Origin: Verticillium longisporum
Lineage: Eukaryota > Ascomycota > Sordariomycetes > Glomerellales > Plectosphaerellaceae
Length of the DNA: 64,000 nt
NCBI GenBank assembly: GCA_019188255.1
Contig: JAETXT010000011.1
Span: 496,001 to 560,000, forward strand
Reading direction: 5' to 3'
The number at the start of each line of letters is the position of its first letter. Within the stretch, counting starts at the first letter, position 1. Below, one piece after another: positions 20,940-31,198 of the stretch. Both the position numbers and the translations under genes were made by a program. The notes under the pieces are model-generated. The model was not told the origin of the DNA, did not search any database, and was given only the letters and a program-made list of their open reading frames with translations.

Positions 20940-21805
20940 TGTGTTTGGCTGATACTGAGAAGAGCTTCAATGTGTGTTGTAGTGGTTGAAAGAGTGGCCT
21001 TCCGAGAATAAAAAGAATAAATTGAAATCTCCCGAGAAATGGGAGACGGGCGCAAGTTAACTGTGAGATGAAGAACGGCTTGGTGGTTGCGTTTCGTAGT
21101 GGTGTGTCAATGTATTGACATGTGAAGTCGTGGGGTGTGGTGGTTTGATACGTGAATGTCTGCTTCTTCATGCACGCTTCTTCTGCTGCTGTTGCTGCTG
21201 CTGTGGCTTCAATGACAAGAGGAATGCCGGCCCTCGCGGATTTTGTATTGGCAGACTGTCTTCTGAGGATCGATCGGAAACTTTGCGTGATTTACAAAAA
21301 ATAGGGCAAAACATGTATTCATAGAAAGAAAGGAAGCACTGACAGAGTCCCATCAAGATGAAGCCGTTTGAGCATCGGCCCAAGATTCCGAGGTTGAGTC
21401 ACCGCCAAAGATCTCCCACACCTGACTCACTCTCCCGCCCGCCACACACGCCATGGCAGCAGATCAGCCCACGGGCACATGATAATAGTCCCCCGCGGCC
21501 GCGGCGCATAGCCATGAAGAAAGTGATGCATCACTATACCAGGCAACGCTGCAATACAAAGCACGCGTCATGTCTCTGATGTCTCGACAGCGGGCCTCCT
21601 ACAACCTGGTTTCGCATTGGAACGTCCGATCCAGAATGCCAGATCGAAAAGGCTAAAATTGGCTGCTACGCGCGCACGTACGTAGGTACTCGCACACGTC
21701 AGGCTCTAAAACAACCCGACCCAGAAAATGCTTTGAAAATGAAACGCCAAAAGTGCCGTGTCATGATTCGCTCGCTGGGAGGCTTCTGGCTATTTATCTC
21801 AATGT
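20940..21805. other. intergenic with CTG-type microsatellite
   Basis: Holds a short (CTG/TTG)n tract at about 21182-21205. No gene is seen; the 3' flank of the alkaline phosphatase gene is at the right end. Confidence 0.5.
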
Positions 21806-23686
21806 TTAGATCGCCGCCAACTCGCGCATATGCTGTTCCATCCAATGCTGTGGCACCTCGCCCGCCGCGGCCGCCGCCTCTGCGGGCCTACCCGAAACGG
21901 CATCCATGGCCGCGAGGTCGTTCCTGTTCACCTTGCCGAGCTTGGACTTGAGCTCTTCGGTAATGGGTGCGACGTCGAGGTCGAGCCAGTCACGCAGGAA
22001 CTTGCCAACGTCCGTGTTCTCGACGTACCCGCGGATCTTTTCCGTGTCGCGCCCGCCCGAGCTGTAAATGTTGACATCGACGGCCGTATGTCCGTGCGTG
22101 CTCCAGCCCACGTGCGCACGCAGGCTGATGATGGCGGCGAGGGTGGTGATGGCGGCAAGAGGCGCCTCAACGAGAGCGTCGAGCTCTTCAGGGTGCACGT
22201 CTGTGATGCCGAGACCGCCGTAGATGAGCGTCTCGTTGACCCAGCTCCTCAGCTTTCCCTTGTGCTCGCCCGGGTTCTCGGCAACGTGCTTGGCAAGCTG
22301 CAGGGACAGGAACTCGGACGAAGCATTCGCCTTGGCAAGGGCGCGGGGGAACCAGTTGTAGACAGGAAGGTGTCCAGGCTCCTCTGTAGAGTTGTCAGTC
22401 ACGAGTCGCGGCATGCAGCATCAAACAGCAAGACAAGAACACATACGTAGAGCAGTGCCGAGACCACCCGTCTCGTGATCGCTCGTGGCCACCAGAATTG
22501 TTTCCGTTTCACTCTTCTCGATAAAGTCAAGCACAGCCTGGAAGGCAGCATCGTACTGCAGAACTTCGTGGACCTGAGCCGCGGGATCGTTAATGTGTCC
22601 GGCGTGGTCAATCCTGCTGCCTTCAATCATGAGGAAGAAGCCGTGGTCGCTGTGCTCCGTCTCTTTCTCCAGCGCGCGGAGCGCAGTGTGGGTCATCTCG
22701 GTCAGGCTGGGGTAAATGTGGTCGAGGTTGAGACGGTAAATCTCAAAGAGAACGTTGAAGTGGGCAAACAAGCCAAGGGCCGGCAGCTGAACGTTCTCGC
22801 CAAGCTTGAGGGCGTCGAATCCCGCTCGGTCGCTCGCGTATGTCCAGTTGTACTGTTCTTGTGCAATCTTGACGACATCGGTTTCGTCCAGGCGACAGCT
22901 GTCGGCGGTGCCGTTGGGCAGGAAATGGCAGCGGCCACCGCCGAGCATCAGGTCGACAACGCGTCCGAGGGGGCCATCGCCAACCTCCTGCAGGGCAATG
23001 TCATCATTCATGGCACGGGTCAGAACATGGCTGGCGAAGCAGGCAGGCGTGGCGTCGGTGATGTCGGTGGTCACAACCAGCCCTGTCGCATAGCCGGCCC
23101 TCTTGGCAGCCTCGAGAACGGTGCCGCAGGGCTCGTACTCGGGCGTGATGGAGATGGCGCCGTTGTAGCTCTTCTTGCCGCACGAAAAGGCCGTGGCGCC
23201 AGCGGCGCTGTCGGTAACAAGCGAGTTGGAGGAGCGCGTGCGGCTGGTGCCCCAGAAGTGCTTGTCGAGCGTCAGAGTGTCATCCTCGGGAAGACCCTCG
23301 ACGTGCTGGCGGAAGCTTCGCGTCAGGGACAAGGAAGCAGGGCCCATGCCGTCGGAGACCATGAAGATGAGGTTTCGCTTCTCTGGCGTCGGACCAGTTC
23401 CATGTCCCGTCTGGCGGTTATGCTGGCTCCACACCGCAAGGACGATCACAGCAGCGGTCGCTAACAGGGCCCAGACGAAGAGGAGAACCTCACGCAGTCG
23501 GTTCGATCCGCCTGATGAAGGGGAGTGGCCGTTATCGGAGTTGGACTCGGAGTCATCGTTGATGTTCTCACGACGTTCCGTGTCGTCGAGGAGGGGGGTT
23601 CGGTCGTTTGCTGCTGCTTGAGCGGCCTAGAAATGGGTGTGTCAGTTCCGCAGACATCAACAGGAGGGATTTTGCTGCCATACCAT
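21806..23686 (-). CDS. vacuolar-type alkaline phosphatase (Pho8 family)
   Basis: A membrane-anchored phosphomonoesterase of the E. coli PhoA/yeast Pho8 fold, 586 aa. Exons are 23686-23684 (the ATG alone), 23626-22447 and 22383-21806. The cytosolic N-terminus (MAAQAAANDRTPLLDD) is followed by one transmembrane segment at ~48-67 and then the lumenal catalytic domain. FMVSDGMGP holds the first metal ligand, VTDSAAGATA the phosphoserine nucleophile (~Ser141), IEGSRIDHAGH and TSDHETGG further zinc ligands, and WSTHGHTAVDV the last His. This arrangement (single N-terminal anchor, no C-terminal GPI signal) fits the vacuolar repressible enzyme. The first intron (57 nt) begins directly after the start codon. 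Confidence 0.92.
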
Positions 23687-25195
23687 CTTGTGTTGCGCAG
23701 TGCAATCCAGATCCAGATGCACAGCTTGACGATGGGTGTAGGAGGAAGCAACAAGTCCTGGTGAAGCTTCCGAAGCTAAAGCCTCCAGATAAGGGTCACG
23801 CAGTGCTACATAGTACCTCCGCCAGCGTCAGCAGGTCCCTGGAATGGGGGCGCCTGGGGCTGTTTGGGAGGGTTCATTGGCACGAGCTTGCCCTGGGCTT
23901 GCGGCAGTGTGACACGCCAACGACGTCACCCCCCAGGGTACGTGCCTGGCCCTCACCTTACGACGTATCAGAGCACAGGCTCAGCGGGGGTGCAGACTTG
24001 GGGGTTCTACAGGGGTCTGCGTCTGTTCTTGTAGGTAAGGTACCTAGGTACTTGAGGTAGGGACCCAGGCAAGCCAGGTATATGTAAGGTACCTCAAGTT
24101 CCTTGCTTCCTTGATGCCGATTGACCCTTGGAGCAGGTCAGCTGGGTCATCTTTGAGTATATGTAGTCCGCAACATCGGCTCGTGATGGTGACATGGCTC
24201 AATCAAATCACGTGCGACAGGGATGCTAAGACTATTGTTGCCGTCGTGCAGCAAGCAATCCAATTTGAGCGAATCTGAACATACTATGTAGGTGACATTG
24301 ATTCAGAGCATTTGTCACAATGTCACCTTGGCACTCACCGATCCCAGTTCCTCGTCTGCCGGCCAGAACCTCCTCACAATGGTCTGATCCCAACCACGGA
24401 TCTTCCTGTCTGTCATGTAGACAGGAAGATTAATCACTTTACCCCTCTTACACCTCGCATGGCAGTCTTGGGGCGAGCATGCGCCACCTCTGCAAGCGGA
24501 AGTCACGGCGGAGAAAATGCCGAGAAGCCAGCGTCGTATCAAGTTAGAGCTCGGCAGCTGTGAACTGCCAAGAATTGCATCTCTGCGATCAAGCCTTGGA
24601 AATCCACTGACGGACGAGGTTATATACTCTCTGAGCCACCACCACAGCGGGATCCCTCACCATGCTAACAAGGCTGCCTGGTGACGCACTTGCGAATAAG
24701 GCTAGGCTGGCTTGTGCTTGCCCATGATTCGCCCCTTGGCCGGCAACGTGTCACAGCTAGATGCCGATGTTGCGTTGCACCATCTCGAGCAATACCCGAA
24801 TGCGTTTAGATTTGGCTGCTGGCTCACTATCCCAGTCTTTACATAAGGGCGGGGGCCCAACCCAAGAGTAGTTTAAGGTTCACGACCTTGTCTTTGACCG
24901 CGCGGTACCCCAATCGAGCACAACGCAAAGCTGCGGAACGGCCTCGGAAACTCCAAGCTACAGCATAATCCTCGGCATCGCTCAAATTGACCTGGCTGGA
25001 GCAAACACTACCAAGGGTCACACTCGGTGCAATGTGGCTGCTCGGGGATATTGCTGTGAGAGCCAACGGGAAGCTCGAGGGAGCTCTATAAAACAGAGAC
25101 GTCCATGAGGGCGCTTGATCTTCTGAAGATCTGAAGCTTTCTCTCATGCAGCTTCTCGGAATTCGTCTGATTATCGAGTCATACTTTCCCCTTCT
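23687..25195. other. intergenic, 1.5 kb
   Basis: No gene is supported. The 23980-24110 region is rich in GGTACCT/AGGTA elements (for example TAGGTAAGGTACCTAGGTAC), a simple-sequence motif frequent between Sordariomycete genes. Confidence 0.5.
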
Positions 25196-26379
25196 ATGAT
25201 ATCCATCATGGTTGCTCCAAGCTGTGGTCTGCTTATCTTGGCAGCAACTACCAATGTCTTTGCTTACGATAATCTGTTCGCTTTTGACAGTGTACCCGAA
25301 ATTGAGAACAGGACCCTCGAAGAGATACACAAAGCTGCCCTTTCCGAAGGTGGAATCGTCACCTGCTGGCATGGAGGCGATGAGCCAAACCAGCAAGGCT
25401 TTTTAAAGCGATTATTTGAAGAACGATTCCCCGGCATGACGCTCAACATTACCGTCGATCTATCAAAGTACCACGACGGCCGACTTGACGAGCAGCTCGC
25501 CAACAGCAACGTTCATGTCGACAGCGTTATCCTCCAGACACTCCATGACTTTCCCCGCTGGGAAAACCAAGGCGCGCTCCTCAACTACGCTCCACTCGGC
25601 TTCGATGCGATTGACGGCGCGTACAAGAACGCCGCGACGGCGGCTTACTACGGTGTCTACCACCTTGCCTGGCAGTTGTTCTGGAGCCCCCCCAAGCTGC
25701 CCAACATTACAATCAGAGAATTCGACGACTTTCTGAGGCCCGAACTGAAGAACAAGATTGTGCTGACCTATCCGAACGACGACGACGCTGTCTTGTTTGC
25801 CTTTGACCTCATGTAAGTCGCACACCTGCCCTGGTAACATGCTCTCCATGCCAATAAAAAAATCGTGGGGTCTGACATTGAAACCACAGCCTACAAAGGC
25901 ACGGCATCGAGTGGCTGGATGCCCTTCTCGCCCAGAACCCCCGCTGGGTCCGCGGCACCGGGACCGCCGTCACCCTGATCCTGACCCCGAATCGCACCGA
26001 GGCGGCAACCTTCACGAGCTTCACTGGCTTCGCCCCCATTCCAGGCTCCAACTACTCGTTTCCCACCCAGACCCAGTTTGTCTCGTGGCCGCAGACCGCC
26101 GCCATCCTCAAGGACGCGCGCCACCCCGAGGGTGCCAAGCTACTGCACTCCTTTGTGCTGTCGCCCGAGTTCCAGCAGATGAGGGGCTGGCCTGTTCGCC
26201 ATGATGTGCCGGTGGCGGACAACTTCTCGCAGCTGCCGCTGAAGGATATCCCGTCGACAAACCCTGCGGCTTTTGGTCGATTCATGGCGGACCGCGGGAG
26301 GGTTGAGAGGCTGCGCTTCTTCCTTGAGGATCGTATCGGATCTGCTCAGGGTCTGAGTCCGCTTGTTGACGACTTCTGA
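25196..26379 (+). CDS. secreted protein with bacterial solute-binding-protein fold
   Basis: Exons 25196-25812 and 25890-26379 encode 368 aa. A signal peptide (MISIMVAPSCGLLILAATTNVFA) is followed by a domain resembling periplasmic binding proteins type II, of the kind that serve bacterial iron(III)/spermidine-type ABC importers: TCWHGGDEPNQQGFLKRLF, a FPGMTLNITVD strand, HVDSVILQTLHDF, and a second lobe with KNKIVLTYPNDDDAVLFAFD. The C-terminal part (LHSFVLSPEFQQMRG) matches the usual last helices of the fold. Fungi lack binding-protein-dependent importers, so it probably binds a small ligand outside the cell or in a vesicle for another use. An old bacterial origin of the family is inferred; the intron shows it is fully fungal now. 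Ligand unknown. Confidence 0.75.
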
Positions 26380-27499
26380 ACTTGATGAACCTCCTTGGTT
26401 GGTGGGAGACTTTCGAAGGTCGCTTAGGTACCAGGTTTGCACTTTAGGTAAGGTTAAGACCAATACAGCTAAATGGTTTCGCATTGAATACATATTCTGC
26501 TATCTACACTCATTGCTGCGTTTGTTCGAATCCTCAGTGTCTGATATCCATCAGCAGAACCATTAAACGACCCCAACCCCTGCTGCCGATCATATAGCCA
26601 TGTGAGACCATTCCCCACGAAAAGGATAGATTGATTCTCTGTTGATCCTCACAGACGTAAAGCCATTTGTTCACGCATCTCACCAAGGTAGGTAGTTAAG
26701 AATTATGCTGCAAGTTAGTATCATCCGGCCGGTGGCACGGAAGCATAGACTCAGCGTTGTCATGGGTTGATACATGCTCAGATTGACTCGACGCCCTCAG
26801 TTCATGTAACTCCAAGTATCAGTATCTTTCAAAGTTCTTTCAGAGAAAAGGCCAGCTTATGCTAAGCAGGACATGATCGGGCTATGGCTCTGACATAATA
26901 AAAACGTATGACATGATTGATAGAACGGAGTTCCTCGGTAGAGTAATGCCCTTGAATCATGTGTCGCAGTTGATAGGGTAGTTGATATAGTCTTTGGTCG
27001 TCGGAGCTCTTCGGGCATCTTACAGAGTGTTGGGGCCGTTCTTATCCCCGTCATCACGGCAAAAATATTTCTATTAACGCAGAAAGAACCGACCTAAACC
27101 CTACGGCCTGGCCTCATTATGCTGAACAGACCCCGAGATTCTGAGTTCAAAGATATGCCAAGCACGGTTGCTGGCACCGAGGTGGGTTATGGCGCATGTT
27201 GGAACACGCCATTCAGCACTTCGCTTAGAAAGGCCGCGCCGTGGTGTTTTGCATATGCCAATCCGCGAGTTCAAGTACAGAAAAATAGCCACGGAAAGAT
27301 TTGGTAGCTGACGACGCTCTTTGCCGAGTTCCGGCCTGGGCTGGCGTGAAAGCGGAGCTCCGTGTCCCGCAACTCCGGCTCGGTCCATGACTTCTGCATA
27401 TAGAAGTTTATCAGATTCAACTTGTCGAAAAGTCTAATCAGATTGATCTTCTTACTCTTTGTCAGTTCTCTCACACTCTAGCCACTACTCTCCCAGAGA
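26380..27499. other. intergenic, 1.1 kb
   Basis: Slightly AT-rich, with no supported gene or RNA. A tRNA B-box-like string (GTTCGAATCC) at ~26524 has no cloverleaf around it. Confidence 0.5.
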
Positions 27500-30157
27500 A
27501 TGGAGGAAGCGAAGAGTATGCCAAATGCCAGTGTCACGACGGTGCCCCCGAGTCAGGTGCTTGAGTGTGGACCTGAACAGGCTAAGCGCCCCTCTGGTCA
27601 GCTCTTTCACTGCACAATCCAGCCCTAGAGCGGCGCTGACCTTCCCCAGATGAAAGCAGTGCTCCCAGTGAAGACGTGTTGTTCACTGCTGGCATGGCCT
27701 CGAGAAGGATGACCCAACACTTCCTTGCCTGACCATTCGCATGTGGGTCATCGGGATCGTCTTTTGCCTTCTCGGGAGCGGTCTGAATACTCTGTACACT
27801 TTCCGTTTCCCCTCGATTTCACTCTCACAATCGGCAATTCAATTTTTGGCGTTCCCTGTAGGAAAAGCCTGGGAGTTTTTTATCCCAGACTGGGGTATCA
27901 CTGTTTTCGGGCACCACATATCCCTCAATCCTGGACCTTCCAATTACAAGGTATTTCAGGATTCAGGGACTTATGGGCAGTATTGCTAATGGATTAAAGG
28001 AAAAAATTCTCATTTATATCCTTGCAAATCTCAGCTTCCTCACTCGATTGAGCGCAGATGTCCTCACTGAGCAGCGTGTCTTCTATGGCCTCAAAGCAGG
28101 ATGGGGCTTCGAGCTGACCATGACGCTTGCCACCATTCTTTTCGGCTTCAGTCTAGCCGGCATATTTCGTTCACTCGTCGTGGAGCCAGGCAGCCTTGTG
28201 TGGCCCGGAGTTCTTGGCAATACTGCCCTGAACCATACCCTCCACTCCAGAAAGAACACACTGGACCTAGAGTTCGTCGCCGCTATCTACGACTAGATAT
28301 CAACACTGACATGATGGTCTTCAAAGCACCAAGTTCAAGATGTCTCGCTACCAATTTTTCATGATTGTCTTTTGCGGATCTTTTTGCTGGTATTGGTTTC
28401 CAGACTTCATCTTTCCAGCTCTGGGCTACACTTTCATCTGCTGGGCTGCACCGAACAACGCTGTAGTTAACCAGATTTTTGGCATGAAGCGTGGACTAGG
28501 TATCTTGCCTGTCACCTTTGACTGTAAGCCCTACCCCTCAATACTTCAGCGGAACTGTTATTGAATGTGTTGCAGGGAGTCAGATTGCCTACATTGGATC
28601 TCCTCTGGTTGTGCCGACCTGGGCGATTCTCAATGTCCTGGCATCGCTCATCTTCTGGATCTATGCCGTTTCGCCTGCAATATACTACAGCAACACGTGG
28701 TCTTCTGCCTACCTCCCCATCCAAAGTGACTCTGTGTACGACAACACCGGCGCTGTATACAATGTCTCTCGCGTTATCGACAAGAATCTCGGCTTTAGTT
28801 TCAACAGTACCAAGTTTGATGAGTATTCATAGTTCGGTCAAGCCGCCAGCTCCTGCGTCGAAGTGCATTGAACTAACCCCTTTCCAGATCTACCTGCCTG
28901 TCACGTACGCGCTCAACACGTTCGGACTCTCGTTTGCTACAATATCGTCACTGTTAATTTGGCTGTATTTGGAGCGACGCCACAGCATCATCGCCATATT
29001 CCAGGCGTCTTCATTGTCCTCATTATTTAAGCGCGGTCCGATACCGAGCTGGAACCTCCAGCCGGCTTATAAGACTGTTCCCGCATGGTGGTATGTAGTG
29101 TCGATGCTGCTATCTCTTGGTCTGGGTCTGTCCTCCTGCGAGTACTATCCCGTACAGTTAAGGTGGCATGGGGTCTTGCTTGCCCTGGTAATATGCGCGG
29201 TCTTCTTCGTCGCAGTAAGTTCACTTCAGAAAACTGAAAGGGTCCCCTGAGATCGCGCTGACATGCCAAGCTTGCTCTGGTATATGCCACAGCCAATGTC
29301 AAAATCCAAATTGATATTTTCTGTCGTATAGTTGCCGGCTATGTCTACGAAGGAAAAGTGCTCGCTAACATATGGTTCTTTAATGTGGGATACATATCGG
29401 GCATCAAGGGCCTCGCCTTCGCTCAGGACCTCAAGCTCGGGCTCTGCTGTAACATTCCGCCACGCAAGCTCTTCCTAGTGCAAGCTGTCGGCATCGTCAT
29501 GGGCACTCCCGGCCAGGTCTCAACATTGAACTGGGCTCTGGAGCAAATCCCTCATATTTGCACCGATGCAGCCCCCAACGGCTTCACGTGTCCGTTTTCA
29601 CGCATCCACTTCAACACAGGTATGGTCTGGGGAGCCCTCGGTCCGCGTCGATTCTTCGCACCAGGGGCCCACTACAGGCAGTTGCTATGGATGTTTCTAC
29701 TGGGTGCCCTGCTGCCTATTGCTGTATGGGCATTGAAGAAGTATCTATTTCCTCACACGCGCTGGCTACGGAAGATTCATGTTCCAGTGTTTCTGGGGGG
29801 ACTGAATTATATCCCGCCAGCTTCAGGCACCAATCATGGAAGCTGGGCCATCATCGGACTGGTATTTGGGCTTTGGCTCAAGAGGAGAGAGAGAGACTGG
29901 TGGAGGCGATACAACTTCGTGCTGAGCTCGGCACTGGACTGCTCAGTCGCCATCGCAGGAGTGATAATCTTCTTCGCCGTCTTTTACACTGGTGCAGCAA
30001 ATAACTTTGCGTAGTGGGGAACAGACGTGTACAAGGTACTTTTACATCGACCATTCCAAAGAGCAGATCTTACTTTGCTAATGCACTCCAGGACACTTGC
30101 GACTGGAAAGGGTGCAGATACAAGACGATACACAAGGGTGGTACATTTGGCACATGA
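27500..30157 (+). pseudogene. decayed OPT-family oligopeptide transporter
   Basis: Nearly full-length match to a small oligopeptide transporter (OPT), a multi-pass plasma-membrane importer of tetra/pentapeptides. Recognisable blocks run in order: GLEKDDPTLPCLTIRMW, TLYTFRFPSISLSQ, ISLNPGPSNYK, RLSADVLTEQRVFYG, WYWFPDFIFPALGY, QIFGMKRGLGILP, the IYLPVTYALNTFG block, NIPPRKLF, and finally the CDWKGCRYK and GGTFGT tail. Several introns are still good (27951-27999, 30036-30091). Defects: one base is missing near 27699-27700 in the N-terminal region; after FDEYS (near 28830) a TAG follows and no usable donor is seen; and TAG 30012-30014 replaces an expected Trp codon before WGTDVYK. A donor after LDLEF is weak (GTCGCC). 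The N-terminal exon phase is also unclear. Decay looks recent because most of the frame survives. Confidence 0.75.
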
Positions 30158-30181
30158 ATGCGCGTACCACCGTTTTCAAGC

Positions 30182-30300
30182 ACATACGACCATACCTACT
30201 GGAGAACTCGGGATCCCGTCCGCTCTCCCATAGATAAGCCAGTAAGGGTCGGACTAGTAGTTGGGTGGGTGACCACCAGCGAATCCCTGATGTTGTATGT
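30182..30300 (+). rRNA. 5S ribosomal RNA, copy 3
   Basis: A 119-nt 5S gene, identical to copy 1 by eye, followed by a T-rich Pol III terminator (30299-30309). It begins 24 bp after the final stop of the decayed OPT gene, so the two lie almost end to end on the same strand. Confidence 0.95.
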
Positions 30301-31198
30301 TTTTGATTTTTGACCTGTTGACATTTTTTGTAATGAATGTGTCTGAAACTTTTGTCGCTACTCATGGTGGTGACGGTCGTTACCAATGAACGAATCGTAG
30401 TGGTTCGGGCGTTTGGAATGCAGATCTTGCGTGCTGGACGCTGCTTCTATGTGGCTGGTGTGTGTTTCGCCCTGTCACCCAAAACCCAACCACTGATATC
30501 TGTGTTCTGAAGGTCTGGACAACTTTCTTTTGATCACCCTTGATTGGTATAAGCGTTTTCCTTCTCCGTCACTGCCGACTGTCTCAAAACAGAGTGAGCA
30601 ATTTGCACAGTCCGGCTCATAGCTGTTGCGCTCACTGCGTAGCCGGACATGATTACAATAGGAGGTGGCTGCACGCTGATCAACAGTGCGGACGGGTATT
30701 ACAGGGCCTGGTTTTTTGGCTGGCTAGCTCATTCAGGCGAAGGTCACTGATGGTTGACGTGCCGTGTTACTTGTGTCTGCCCAGACACAAACCCACTAGT
30801 ACCATCACCAGCCATATGCTGGTGAAAATGAGAACTCAGGGCATGCAGCACGAATAATATCTCGCATGTTGACAACATTTCCGGAAGATGCAAGAGGTTG
30901 TCTCCATTTTCAATTTTTTTCACACTGCTTGCCCACACTAAGAGTCCTACCACTGCCCTCTAGCTGCAACATACGTGCTTTCTTTGCATCAACTTCAGGG
31001 CCCCCTGTGATGCACTGTAGCTGAGCGAGGCCTACTGATGCCAGGGATCATATCTGTCGGCTCATATACGGTACGTGGAAGACTGCCACACCCGTTTGGC
31101 TTTCAATTTGTTATTTTCACTTCTCCATATCACCCAGATTCCACTCTGCACTGTCAAAAATGACGCTGAAACCGCCGGCATTAATTTTGCGGGAAAGC
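30301..31198. other. intergenic
   Basis: No gene is supported. It contains the 3' flanks of the 5S gene and of the convergent duplicated-domain gene. Confidence 0.5.

Noticed and set aside
26461..26560. Possible tRNA (B-box-like GTTCGAATCC at about 26524)
   Set aside because: No A box and no cloverleaf pairing around it.
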